From Batkoa obscura (taxonomy: Eukaryota; Entomophthoromycota; Entomophthoromycetes; Entomophthorales; Batkoaceae): a DNA stretch of 64,000 bases. Below, piece after piece: positions 11,224 through 23,562 of this stretch; position 1 is the first letter of the stretch, and every line of letters starts with the position of its first letter. Location of the stretch: positions 1,984,001 through 2,048,000 of the forward strand of contig JASVEC010000001.1 in assembly GCA_030770535.1 (NCBI GenBank), given 5' to 3'. Below the pieces are notes generated by a model that saw only the letters and a program-made list of their open reading frames with translations, ran no database searches and had not been told where the DNA came from. A program made the position numbers and the translations under genes.

Positions 11224-12462
11224 AGCTAATAAATATTGAATTAAAATTTATTGTTTAAAGAGTATTGTTATCGCTTTTATACTCTTTTTCGTTTTTTTTC
11301 GAAACAAATTACAAAAATTGATTACATTTTATAAGCGAAATGATGTAACGTTCTTATCCCTAAATTCCCTCCCTTATCTCTGGATTATATGATAAAAATC
11401 TTAGGATGATGGAATATAGAATAAATTTATATTACTAAAATGAGTGAATAATAAAATATTAAACGAATGATTTTTATACAAATTATATATACGTTATTTA
11501 AATGCTTATAATATAAAGTAGCAGTTAAATCATACCTTTCTCAATTACTAAAAAAAACTGATTTAAGCAACAATTAAATTTGTTATCTACTTATTTTAAA
11601 AATATACTTTTAAATATAACTATTTTGTGCCATGCTTTTTTTTAAAATAATGAAAGATTAGAAATTCTGAATACATCAGCTTTATTATTTAAAAGTCTTA
11701 ATTGTAATTCATCGCTTTAAACTGTACCAGTTTATATATAGCTGTAATTTGAGTTAATATAACATTGGTATGAAGAATAGGGTTTATATAAACTGATTAT
11801 AATTAGATAGCAATGTTAACATTGATGTGCAAATCATGATAACAGCACGTATTTTATTTATACATAATAAAAGCAGAGTTTTGGAGTGAAATTTAGTTCT
11901 ATTAATTTAAACCATAAAACTGTGGCCGGATGCCTCAGCTTAAAAATAGAGTTCAAATAATAAATTCACCTTTAATTAATTCCATATGAATGGATTAATT
12001 GTTCCATATAAGTAAACTACAGTTCATCTTTTATGAATAGAACCACTACTTGGAATAAATAATGATATTAAGCAAAGTATCGTTATACTCTCTTTGTATT
12101 ATACTCTGTTTATTTGATACTTTACGATGCAATATCAGAAGCATTTAATTAATAAGGTTGTTATAATTTTTCAAACATTACAAACTTTAATTCAATTAAG
12201 TATATTCCAGTCTAAAATTTACCACATTTTGATTTAAAACTAAAAATTTCACGTCATTGCTCCTCAATTCAAGCTAATTTCTAAAACTTTAAAATTTATC
12301 TTATTACCAAATTAATAAATACCTGTGATTTGCTTTATAATACCCCAAATTAATATTTATTTAAAACTGGTTACTTTAATTTTAATCAGAACTAAAAGCC
12401 ACTGCAAAAAATTTATTACAAAACTTAATAAGAATAAAGTTAATCCTTTAGAAACTAATATT
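11224..12462. other. Divergent intergenic region with small inverted repeats
   Basis: 1.2 kb between the divergent branching-enzyme and RhoGAP genes, so it carries both promoters. It holds several small dyads: the 14-bp palindrome CAATGTTAACATTG at 11811-11824, and CAGTTTATATA near 11727 facing TATATAAACTG near 11784. No gene is supported; an in-frame extension upstream of 12463 is hydrophobic and judged 5' UTR. Confidence 0.5.
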
Positions 12463-15400
12463 ATGTCCACAAAGGCTATGGAACCCCAACTTTCACCGTC
12501 TGAAGACAGTATGGCCATTGATATAAGATCGTTGGACGAAAGCGTATCAGGTTATGTTCGCAAGATATTATCAGAGAAAGAAAGTTTAGCCGTTCAAAAC
12601 TCACAACTTTGGAAGATCATTCAAAAACAAAGATTGATCATACAACAACTTCAAAAAACATTGGCTAAAAAAGAAGCGTTAGCTCCAACATTGGGTGAAG
12701 AGATCCCTGAGGAAGAATTGTTTGAAGGAACGTATAAAAACCTTAATGCTTCATCTTCATTGAGGGAGTTCAAAGATTCGGAAAAGGAAAAGAATAAAGT
12801 TCCATCATTAACAAGAAACCTTGTTGCAAGTGTGGTACCAACAGAAACAATTGATTGTTCAGCTACCCCAAAACACAAAGCCAACCGATTAAGAAGTCAA
12901 TCAGTTAATAAAGAACCAAGATTTCTCAAAGAAAATTTTCAAAAACATTCACGTTCCAAAACGGTATTGAATTTTGATAATTGTGGGGAAGGTATAAAAT
13001 TTTACTATATTTTTATTTGTGTTTTGATTTTTAGTTTTGATTAATTTTAGAAGTTCAAAATGTTGAGAATAAAGTAAAGACTCGAGATAAAGTATTTTCA
13101 AGGCAAGGTAAATGTCTTTTCTTTTTGAAAAAATTAAGGTTTTGACTTTTATTAGTCAACCCCTCAGACGTCCCTCCGGAGATTAAACAAAAGAAACAAA
13201 AAGATCTGATAAAGCCTTCACTTACTCCTTTTGAGGAAGAAAGTGAAAAGGATTTGAATGAAAAGAATTTAAACGAAAATCAAATAAATTTCGACATAAA
13301 AGAAAGTAGTAATAATATAACTAATTTGGAACTGGGCAATGGAGAAATTAATTTTAAAGCACACAAAAACTTTAAAAAGTTAAATACGAGGAAAAAAAGA
13401 GATACAATAAAAGACACATTACTAGATTTCTATTTGGAGCCTGAAAGTGAAAATGCTTCTCCAATAACTGATCAATTCCCAGGTAACCCTACAGAAAATG
13501 CAACATTATCAAAGCAAGAGCCAGTCACAAAAAAAGTAAGCTCTGCTTCTATTCGTTCTATGCCTGAACCTTCTGGCGGCAAAGCAATCGAAAGGTCTTT
13601 AACAAGAAAGAGTTCTTTACAAGTTGAATCCCAAAGTCATAAAACTATTGAAAGCGATTCTAATGATGTAAGCACAGGTACTTTTGAGGTAACCCAAATA
13701 GTGGACATTAACGAGGAGAGTGCTCCAAAAGAGAGTAAGGTGATATTTAATACTAATAGCCAAATCACTTCAGTGCAAAATCTAAAATCGCTGGATGGTG
13801 TTGTCGCCCATGTTGTAAGTAGCTCCGTGAGTGTAAACTCCAAAGGGAGAGAAGTACTCTCCTTCAGAATTTTGGTGAATAAAGTAATGGAAAAAGATGA
13901 TGACGATGTAGTAGCCAAATCCAACTCAAAGTCATCTAATCAACCTTTGATTCACCTATGGACAATTGAGAAATTTTTCTCAGATTTTTTAGATTTGGAC
14001 TCTAAGGTAGTATAGATAATATGCTATATATTTGTAATATTTACACCATTTAGTTAAAAACATCCCCAAGCTATACCAAATCTAATGCAATCAAGCTCCC
14101 AGAAAAAAAGTCTTTGAATACTATTTCTCCTTCAAAAATCGACCAAAGAAAAGTAATTTGTAGTTCATAACAATACAATTTTTATCTAATATATGCTAGC
14201 TTGCACTTCAAACTTACTTACAAAGTGCTATTGATACTAATAGACAATTGCCAAACTTTGTTAGCGATTTTATTAACTCGGGTCGAGTCGAAAATATTGA
14301 ATCAAACAAAGTAATAACCTTATAGTTGTTCTCTTATGACTTATAATTTTTTTAGATTAAAGGTATGAAGGAAGGGTATTTAATTAAGAGAGGTAAAAAC
14401 TTTGGAAAATGGAAGAGAAGATATTTTGTTCTCAAATCTAGTATTCTTGAATACTTTGAATCGGTAAATTAATTTTGACTACTGTAGCATTTTAAATTAA
14501 TATTTTTTGAAGAAAAATGGTCAAAGACTTGGATCAATAACATTACAACAAGCTCAAGTTGCTGTTCAGCATACATCAAGCTCCGAATATGAGCCCGATG
14601 CAACCACTTCTGATGCATTTAGACATGCATTTATGATCCTTGAACCTAAGAAAGCTTCTACTACAATGAATAGACATGTCTTATGTGCTGATAGCGACCA
14701 GGAAAGAGATGAATGGGTTGAAGCTATATCTTTTTATCTAAAGAGAGATTTCAGCACCCAGTCCGAGTCAGAACTTTCGCCTATATTAGACATATCTTCA
14801 AATAATAATGCCTCGCTTTCTAGTCTTTCTGAAGCAGTTTCTCCTGAGGAGTCCAATGAAGGTTATTTTAATACAAACTTGTCTCCCACAGCTACTTCTA
14901 TGGCTTCAGCTACTGATCCATCGCAGTCAAATCCAGTTGGTATCCCAAAAGATGTTCCAGAGCAATCTGTATTTAAGAACACCTCCACTTTGCCTACAGT
15001 TGCTAGTCCAACTGAAAAAGCTAAACCTAATGAGTTAGTCATTCCATCAAAATCGAAAAACAGATCAAATTCTAAGGTTAAAACAGAGGCTATAGGGTCG
15101 ATCGTATCTTCAATTATACAGAAGAAAGATGAGAGAGATTCACCAGTTTCAAAAGAGAAAGGGTTTAAACAGTTCTTTTGGAATAAAAAAATGTTTTCAT
15201 CTGAAAATGTAAAGTCAAAAGCTCCACAATTACCAGTGTTTGGAGTGCCATTATCACAAAGCGTATTAGCCTCTAAAGTTTCGGAAGGTTATGAGCTCCC
15301 TTCGGTTGTTTATCGTTGTATACAATACCTCGATGCTAAAGAAGCTCATAAAGAAGAAGGTATTTATCGACTTTCTGGAAGCTCAGCTACGATTAGAACA

Positions 15401-16649
15401 TTAAAAACGAAGTTTGATACCGAAGGGGATTATCCGCTTCTAGATTCAGGCGTCTACTATGATGTCCATGCCGTTGCTGGTTTGCTTAAACTCTATCTCA
15501 GAGAACTTCCCTCCACCGTTTTAACTGCTGAACTCCATCGTGATTTCTTACAAATTACTGGTAATTGCAATTAATATTTACATTCAGAAAATTAAATAAC
15601 TATAACTTTTAGATCTTCTTTCTAGGAAGGAAAGAGTGAGCGAACTTGGGAGATTGATATGTTCTCTTCCTATTGAAAATTATACTTTATTACGAGCCCT
15701 TATAGGACATTTGATGACTGTTATCCAAGATTCAGAAACTAACAAGATGAATATCCGTAATATTGCGATTGTATTTGCACCAACCTTAGGAATACCAGCT
15801 GGTGTTTTTAGTTTATTAATAGCTGAATTCAAATATGTATTTTTTGTCGATTCTGCGGGAAGTGCAGCACCGTTGGAAGTTTCTGAGGATGAAGAATCAA
15901 CTGATATACCTTCAGACTCGATGACCACCAACACCTCCAATTTAGATTATGAATCTAAAAACTCTTCCACGATAGCCCTTCAAAAAGATACGAGTAAAGA
16001 TAGTACTAACATGGTAGGAATTCCAATAAACAATGTGCCTAGATTCCCTGAACATGATAGCTACGAAAACTCATCTAAAAAAAAATCGAATCACCGTAGA
16101 ACGATGTCGGCTGATAATAACGCTGAAATGGCAAAGGTCTTGTACCCTTCACTTCAAAAGGATTCTACTATGGACCATGATAAAGCAATGATGTCTGAAC
16201 CTAACCCATTATTTTCAGAATCATCAGATGTACGACCAACATCAGCCTATAGTGATACTTCTTATTTAGCCCCTGCAGTTGCAAGATCACAAATCCGTAT
16301 TGATACATCTAGGCGTGGATTTACATTTATGGCTCCATTGGAAATCGAAGAAACTGCAGAAACATTAGAAGCTCGAAATAACAATCCAGAAGATTCGCCA
16401 ACTTTACCATCTGAAGAACCTTTTGTTGCGCTATCACCAACTATCAAACTTTTGAAAAAGAAACGCTCTAACAGAAACTCATTAATTTATAAATCTAGCG
16501 CACCGCCAGAATTAGTTCGACTGGAAGAAAGACTTAGAGGTAATATTCAATTTTATTGATCTTGTTTTTTATTTGATTATAATTTTATAGAATCACCTCA
16601 AGTAGAAGACGATTTAATTGAGGATGAAGCTCTCTCGAACGAAATATAA
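12463..16649 (+). CDS. BEM3: Bem3-type Rho/Cdc42 GTPase-activating protein
   Basis: Stimulates GTP hydrolysis by Cdc42-type GTPases at polarised membrane sites. Nine exons: 12463-12991, 13051-13107, 13156-14006, 14054-14152, 14200-14310, 14356-14463, 14513-15560, 15613-16539 and 16591-16649; 1262 aa. Domains in order: coiled coil about 34-75, low-complexity Ser/Lys linker, PX-like region about 410-549 (ending QTYLQSAIDTNRQLP...), PH about 550-663 (KEGYLIKRGKNFGKWKRRYF to ERDEWVEAISFYL), Ser/Pro linker, RhoGAP about 827-1010 with the arginine finger at about 871 in GIYRLSGS and the KLYLRELP block. PX-PH-RhoGAP with an N-terminal coiled coil is the fungal Bem3 layout (yeast Bem3 1128 aa). Start chosen at MSTKAMEPQ since the upstream in-frame sequence is hydrophobic and AT-driven. 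Confidence 0.92.
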
Positions 16650-17079
16650 ACTGTAATTAGTGCTTAATTAATAATCCAAGTTGACTTTAGTTAGTAAATG
16701 AAAATATCTAATGTAAAGAGTGATATTTCATTAAATATGTAAAGGTTTAAATAGGATAGCAACTTAAATCTCAACTATTTTTCTACTAATTAAATGATTT
16801 CTTTTTTCCCCTTACGTATACTGTTCGCTAGGAACTATATCTATTTTATTTTTAAACCTTTGATCTATCACAGCTGGTCTAATTTAATTTACTTAAACAG
16901 CTAATAAAATATATCTATTTTTATTTTAATTTATCATAGCTAGTCTAATTTTAGAATTTTTTAAACTAAACAATATTAAAAAGTCATCAACTTTATTTTT
17001 TTAATTAAATCTATCTATGATAAGTATGGGTTTACGTTTGATTGTATGTCAGTATTTGAATCTATTTCTACCTAAAAAC
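16650..17079. other. Spacer between convergent genes
   Basis: AT-rich 3' flanks of the RhoGAP and Rrp14 genes; nothing else seen. Confidence 0.6.
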
Positions 17080-18583
17080 TTATTTCTTATTCTTTCCTTT
17101 AAATTTGTTACCACCGCTTTTTGGCTTAAAAGCTTCTTTTTTAGGTTTGATACCCAAGCGTTTATTCTTTTTGGCATCAATACGTTTTTGAAGATTTGCA
17201 GTACGTTTAGATTGTTTTGTTGCCTCATCATCTTTAACTTTAGTCTTACGATCACTCCTAATTTTGATTTAAGTAAGGTTTAACAATATACTTAAATTAA
17301 TATTACCATTCTTTACTACTTTTATTCTTAATTTGTTGTTGTCTCTTTATTGTCTTTTTAAGAAGCTTTGGGTCGTCTTTAACTTTTTCTCCATTTGCCA
17401 ATTGAAGTGCCTTTTTCCAATTGTTTTTTTCAATCAATGCACTGGCCTTTAATTATATTTTAGTTATGGTATAATTCAAAATTTTTGTCTACCTTTTCTT
17501 TATCTTCTTGCATAACCTTTTCTATCTTGCTTTTCTCTGATTCAACCTAAATTGTTATTACTTTGTGCTCTGGTATATACTAGTAATATTACTTTTTGGA
17601 GGAGGTTATGTGCTGTACTTGGGCCTTTTTTCTTATATTGTACTCCTTCAAATTCAAACTTACTAAATGAAATAGGAGCATTCTCTGCAATAGAATCAGC
17701 GGACTTAACTGAACTCTAAATCAAAGTTAATAGCCTCAATATTGATAAGAAAAATTACGTTTTTGAATAATTCAGCCTCATTAACTACAACCTAAACATA
17801 TGGTTTTAATCAACCCATTTTCATTGAATTAAATAACTTACTCTTTCAGGTACAATTGTGGTATTGATCTTTCTTTTTTTATCTTCCTTTTCCTTCTTTT
17901 TGTCTTTAGTTTTTGCTTCTCTTTTCTTTGCCACTTTTTTGGGGTCCTCTGCTTTACGTTCTTGTCTCTTTGACTCGATCATCTTTTTTAATTGTTCACG
18001 TAGCTCCTCCTTTTTTTTAATACCTACAACTGGCAAACCAGTTGTTTCTAAAAATTTATCTAGATATTATATATCATCTGGAAACTATTCTTTACCTTCT
18101 TTTTCATTTTCGTTAAATTCGATTACATCGTTTTCTAGATCCTCATCTTCTTTATCTGACTCTTCTTTTTTTACATCAGCTGTCTTTCTTTTTTTACTTT
18201 TAGCACTATCCTTGTTGTTTTTGTTTTTCTTCTCTTCTTTAGCTGCCTAAACTTTAAGTTAGTATTGTTTTTGTCGAAGAATAGTTCAAAACCTTTTGAG
18301 CATTAGAAGATTTCTTGCTATCTGGTTTAGCATTCTTAGTTTTTTGAGCAAGTTGCTTAGGCGCCTATCTTAATTAGCTTCAATCGAATTAATCATAAAA
18401 AAAATTACAGCAGCGGATTCTCCAGAAGCTCCGAGCTTATAGATATTAGTTGGTATAGCTTCAATCAATCTGTCTATAATAATAGAATCATTTCCTAAGC
18501 GACTCTGAATGGGTTAAACTCAAGTTCTAAATTTTAGTAATCTTGTCACCTACTTCAATCTCCTTTAAAGAATATTGGGCCAT
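17080..18583 (-). CDS. RRP14: Ribosome biogenesis protein Rrp14/SURF6
   Basis: Nucleolar factor for pre-60S (and early pre-40S) assembly. Ten exons: 18554-18583, 18409-18504, 18293-18364, 18096-18246, 17842-18059, 17759-17791, 17593-17715, 17493-17546, 17307-17446 and 17080-17257; 364 aa. The N-terminus (SLKEIESRLGNDSIIIDRLIE) fits the Rrp14 N-terminal domain; the middle is a Lys/Glu-rich charged stretch; the C-terminus is the SURF6 domain, with FSKFEFEG, NWKKALQLANGEKVKDDPKL, LLKKTIKRQQQIKNKSSKEW, and RTANLQKRIDAKKNKRLG. The tail is Lys/Gly-rich (nucleolar type). The intron at 18060-18095 is only 36 nt. One intron (18247-18292) starts GTTTTG, a weak donor, but the frame fits only if it is removed. 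Confidence 0.9.
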
Positions 18584-18980
18584 CTTATTTATTAATTACT
18601 GTAAATGTAAGCAAATATACACTAATTTTATTTGAATAAAAAGATAAATTTTTGTCTTCTAGAACTTTTCGTTTTATTTGATTCTAAAGTTCACAAATCA
18701 AATTCCAAATTTTAATTGCTATGGATAAAAAGTAAAAGCTACACTATCATAAAATGTGAATAATAGTAATAAACAATAAAAGTAAAATCATTACTTTGTT
18801 AGACTAATAGTATATATTTCTTACACTAATATAATATTAAAGGCTATTTTATTTTAACTTTTTCATGTTATTTATTATCAAAAGGTATATGTAGTTCATT
18901 ATTTACTTCAATTATAAAATTAAAATTAAAATGATAATTATTCAATAGCAATACTTTATTTTGATTTTATGTTCATCAAT
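18584..18980. other. Spacer
   Basis: Promoter side of RRP14 and 3' side of the nucleoporin gene, both on the minus strand. AT-rich; no motif named. Confidence 0.55.
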
Positions 18981-21417
18981 TTAAGATTCGTCATCTGAGA
19001 CGTACAGCTCCTTTAGAGCTTCTTTGACGCCAACTGTTTTTCTGACTGTATTTGTACTTGTATTGGCCTTTGAAACAGGGTATGCTGCTTCAGATAAAGG
19101 CACATCTTTGGCTAAAAATCCATCACGTGAAAACAAATCAACGAATTTGTCTTTATCAATAGAAATTACAGGGGGAGTCTTTGACGAGGGACCTTTAAGA
19201 AGGTTATCTTTGGGATCATCATTATGCACAGGAACCCAAGATTTTTCAGGAATTACTGTGCTCTCTTTGTGTAAAAAATCAGGTTGGCTATTGAATACAG
19301 TAGATTTATGACCAAGAGAAATGGATGGCCTTGGATCTATACCTCCCATCAATTCTTTGTTATCAAACATTGTCGCTATAAGGTCCTTATTAAGAGCTAA
19401 TCTCTCATCTCGCTTGACCTCCTTTTTGGTTACTGGCTTAGCATTCTCTAAAACAGCTATATTTCCAAATGGATTGAATTCAGAGGCAAGGTTGTAAACT
19501 GGAAGGTTAGAATTGTTACTTTGAACTGATGCATTTAAGCCAGATTGTTGGCCCCTAAATAAATTACTAGTATTCCCAAGATTGGTGCCAATACTGGAAA
19601 TAGTTGATTGTGAGTTAAAAGCATTCTGTGCTGGTGTAACCTTTTGCCCAAAATTTGTAAGCCCGGTATTTTGTCCAAATAAACCAGTTCCAGGAATTTG
19701 TCCAAGTGTGCTAGTGCCTGTCTTCTGTCCAAACAGACCAATCCCAGTGCTTTGCCCAAGTACGCCAGTACCGGTATTTTGTCCAAGTATGCTAGTGCCT
19801 GTCTTTTGCCCAAATCCACTGGCTGTGGTATTTTGTCCGAAGTTAAACCCAGAGCTTATTGAAGCTTGCCCTAAATTGGCAGCTCCATTGTTTTGCCCAA
19901 AATTAAGGCCAGAGGTTGAAGTTTGACCAAGTGTGTTAGTTCCTGGATTTTGTCCAAAACCTGTAGTTCCAGTACTCTTTCCAAGTAAACTAGTTGCAGT
20001 ATTTTGGCCGAATGAATTATTAGTGCCTGTGTTTTGTCCAAGTCCACTAGCTCCAGCATTTTGACCAAATAAACCAGTTCCAGTACTTTGCCCAAGTACG
20101 CTGGTGCCTGTCTTCTGCCCAAACCCATTAGCTGCAGTATTCTGTCCAAATCCACTGGTTGCAGTGTTTTGGCCAAATCCACCAGCTGTATTACTTTGCC
20201 CAAATCCACTGGTTGCAGTATTCTGCCCGAATCCAGTAGTTCCTGTCTTCTGTCCAAATCCACTGGTTGCAGTATTTTGACCAAATCCACCAGCTGTATT
20301 ACTTTGCCCAAATCCCCCTACTACAGTATTCTGTCCAAAATTAAACCCAGAGCTTGATGTTTGACCAATATTTTTAGCTGCGGTATTTTGTCCAAAATTA
20401 AATCCAGTTGAAGTTTGACCTAAACCCGCGGCTCCAGTGTTTTGCCCAAATGTGCTACTAGCACCAATGGTTTGTCCGAAACCCGAAGTTCCAGTATCTT
20501 GTCCAAAATTAAACCCACTACCTGTTGAAGTTTGGGTTAGGCCTACACTTTGGCTTCTATTGAATCCAGTGCCAGTTGCAGTAACAGTTGAAGTGATAGC
20601 TTTGTTATTTATTTGGTCGCCACGGAAGACATACCCATTTTTGTAATCTACCATTCTTAACTCATCCACTGAATAGCCTTTAAATTCAGGCATCAATTCT
20701 ATTGAAAAATATTTTAATGCTTTCTCTTTTTCCTCACTAGGGATAATATCTACTGAATAATCATATAGTTTTGTTCCATTGTTAGGGTAAGTTACTAATA
20801 TTGTTAGTGCTTGTATAATTTAAAATAAGAATTAAACTCACTATTTTTGTTTTTAAGTTCAGAAAATACACGTCCATTTATATAATCTTGCATTCTCAAT
20901 TCATCCTCTGAAAACTTGAGATATCTTTCTTGAAATATGATTGAAGAAAAGTACATCGTAGAGGCGATAGATAAATCATTGACTTTAAATTCTCTCGAGG
21001 AAGTGCTTTTGTGACCTTCCATCTCAGTTCCGTAACCATTTCCATACCAATCTCCTGTTAAATTAGGGCACTTCGCATATTGAACTAAATTGTTGTTAGA
21101 CATATATTTAAGAATTAAAGACAAAGTATGTTACATTGGTTTACATCAGCATTTTGATTGTAAACTATGAATCATGATAAATTAGTTTGACAGTGTATAA
21201 AATGTTCTAACCTTGATTTTGATTTTGACCTTGGCCTAAAGGATTTGCATTTCCTAAATCTAATTTATGAGTAACAATTATGCTATAATAATAAACTATT
21301 ACTGTTGAAACCAGAAGGCGCCCCAGAAAATCCCCCTGATGCTTAAAATTGTTAATTTTACTCGATTTTATTTAAAAAGTATTTACTTGATCCAAATCTG
21401 TTGTTGTTAGTGAACAT
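18981..21417 (-). CDS. Nup98-like FG nucleoporin lacking an autoproteolytic domain
   Basis: Barrier component of the nuclear pore. Five exons: 21387-21417, 21303-21341, 21212-21259, 20842-21084 and 18981-20794; 724 aa. The first residues (MFTNNNRFGS...) match the usual start of Nup98-class proteins. Two copies of an EELR-x-x-DY type motif follow, FSEDELRMQDYINGR at about 97-111 and YSVDELRMVDYKNG at about 161-174; Nup98 relatives carry such a motif beside the GLEBS segment. Residues about 180-540 are dense FGQ/GLFG/FGQN repeats. The C-terminus (about 540-724) is not FG, is charged, and ends LYVSDDES; no Nup98 HFS autoprotease domain is seen. The intron at 21085-21211 is longer (127 nt) and its acceptor was chosen to keep the frame. 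It could be a separate paralogue of a full-length Nup98/145. Confidence 0.8.
19630..20560. repeat. Tandem FG-coding DNA repeats
   Basis: Degenerate repeats of about 33-42 bp within the nucleoporin exon, each encoding a variant of TGxxGFGQN or STGTGLFGQ. Long open frames appear on several other frames because of the periodicity; these are shadows. Confidence 0.85.
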
Positions 21418-22342
21418 TATAGAAATAAAAATTTGATTTTTGAGTGTAGCACTAAAAAAGTAATCATTTTGAGATTGGTCCAATTAAATTAACCTCTAGA
21501 TCTTGATAAATTTTATCAAATAATTCAAAGTTAAAATTTTTATATTTATATTTATTCTTATTGTTACCTCAAGTGTTTCTTTTCATTGAATTCATAACAT
21601 GACATAAAATTTTGTGTCTGTCTATTTTAAAAGATTTAATATTTAAAATCTCGATAACTTATAGCTAAGTAATAAAATTAATTTGATATAAGTTTTAAAG
21701 GGAGTCCCTCCTTATTTTTTACTTTTCTATTTTATTCACATAGTGTTTGAACATTATAGTTAATGTATTTTATTATTTAAGCAAGGCCTCGCAATATATA
21801 ATAAATATTTTTATAAAATAGTTGAAACGAAATTTAATAAAAAAAATCTAAGAGTCTCAAAAACTAATACTACCTTAATTGTCATATTTTATAGGTTATT
21901 AATTTTCTATATAATTACAACTGTTTTAAAAAAATATAGAAAATAAATTAATAAATTTTAACACATGAAACTTAATCCATAAATAAATAAAAATCAAGAT
22001 TTATTATTTTTACAACTACAATTTTAACTATTATTGTATTACAAATTATATAATAGTTAATAGATTTTTTATACTGATATCTTTGAAATTGGTTACAACA
22101 CATTTCCAATTAACCCTGATTATGGTATTGATAGATTTTAGATTTTGATTTTTAAGAATATAATTTAAAAGCTACAGCTAGAACGTTCTGAATTAAGAAA
22201 CCCTGCAAATTACTGCAAAGGAAATCAAGCTCCCATAAATCTTCTTGATTCTGAGCAATTTTAGTTGAGAATAAAATTTTCAAAATTGAATAAAAAGTCA
22301 AATCTAACAAAAACTAAAATAATTTATTTTAGAAAAATAGAA
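21418..22342. other. Divergent intergenic region
   Basis: About 0.9 kb between the divergent nucleoporin and MGE1 genes; contains both promoters, including the heat shock element listed next. No open frame of interest. Confidence 0.6.
22180..22189. promoter_or_regulatory. Heat shock element upstream of MGE1
   Basis: Perfect 10-bp palindrome AGAACGTTCT, that is two correctly ph spaced HSF units (nGAAn then nTTCn), about 150 bp before the MGE1 start codon. HSF control of the mitochondrial Hsp70 exchange factor is known in yeast, so motif, position and gene agree. A third neighbouring unit is not perfect. Confidence 0.6.
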
Positions 22343-23047
22343 ATGAATCACATCAACTTATTATTCCGTCCAATCCTTAAAAAAGGATTGATGCCTTCCG
22401 CCTCATTACGTGCCAATCAATCCCGTAGTATTCAATACTCCAGATTCTTAAAGGCTGAAGAAAATAATGTAAACGGAAAAAAAGCTGAAGAAGCCACTAA
22501 AGAAGAAGCCAAAGAAGGAACATCGGAAAAGGCAGCTGAATTAATCAAAGAAAAAGAAAAACAAATTGCTGAAATTAAGGTAACACAATAGTCATAGCAT
22601 TTCGGTTAAAACTAATCGTAACAGGATCATTACTTAAGAAGTTTAGCTGATATGGAGAATCTTCGTCAACGTACCAAAAAAGATATGGAAAACGCCACCA
22701 ACTTTGCTTTGCAAAAATTTGTTAAAGACTTATTATCCACCGTTGATATTTTAGAAATGGCTTTAAAATCTGTAGGTAAAGAACAAATTGAAAGTTCCAA
22801 GGTTGTTTCTGACTTCCACGTTGGTGTCTCAATGACTCAAACTGAACTTTTAAAGACCTTAAAAAACCATGGTGTATTACCTATTAACCCTGTTGGAGAA
22901 CCTTTCGATCCTAACATGCATCAAGCTCTCTATAAAGCACCAGTTCCAGGAAAAGAGTCTGATACCATCCTCGCTGTTGAAAAAGTAGGTTATACTTTGA
23001 ACGGAAGAGTAATAAGGCCAGCACAAGTTGGTGTTGTAAAGAATTAG
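22343..23047 (+). CDS. MGE1: Mitochondrial GrpE nucleotide exchange factor
   Basis: Releases ADP from mitochondrial Hsp70 during import and folding. Two exons, 22343-22579 and 22625-23047, 219 aa. Starts with an Arg/Ser-rich, acid-free stretch of about 35 residues (a matrix presequence), then a charged long helix, then the GrpE core: ADMENLRQRTKKDMENA, FVKDLLSTVDILEMAL, the loop GEPFDPNMHQAL and the C-terminal beta wing ending GRVIRPAQVGVVKN. Length and motif order match Mge1. The 45-nt intron splits at LysAsp (IAEIK/DHYLRS) where family alignment is continuous. Confidence 0.96.
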
Positions 23048-23562
23048 ATATATATAATTAGATCCGAATAGTTGATATAACTTAACTTTTACAGTATATT
23101 TGAGCCATCCTTTACTATTTTTAGTCTAAAAATATTGGTTTGACTTAATACTTTGATATAAAATTAATTACCATGTTTCTTGAATTGAATTATTGATATT
23201 ATGAAAAGTTTGATTTTTTGCTTATTTTGGTTTACTATCACTATAAGTAATTTGGATTATGACGTTTGTTTTATAAGTTATTAAGGATTTTGGATTGTAT
23301 ATTGTCGTCAATTATAATGCTATATACTTCTATATGTTGATAGCCTGTAATTAGGATACCTATCTCTGATCTTTATATTAGTTAATTGAATAAAATCTAT
23401 GCTAATTTTGCTATATTACTACTGTCAATTTCACGCTATTGTTACTATTAATTTCTTATAATTATTAATATGATAAAAATAATTCAAAAACTTGAACATA
23501 AAGTTAAAAATTTTATACAAATAACAAGAGATGCAATAACATAGCTCATGGAATGCTAACGA
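23048..23562. other. Spacer between convergent genes
   Basis: AT-rich 3' flanks of MGE1 and RNA1. Nothing further seen. Confidence 0.6.

Noticed and set aside
12325-12462. N-terminal extension of the RhoGAP (MICFIIPQINIYLKL...)
   Set aside because: Hydrophobic AT-driven sequence, not matching Bem3 N-termini; the start at 12463 gives the expected acidic/Ser-rich beginning.
19535-20646. Long open frames in other frames across the nucleoporin repeats, CRISPR-like spacing
   Set aside because: Periodic coding repeats explain both the open shadow frames and the regular spacing; units vary and encode FG repeats, so this is not a CRISPR array.
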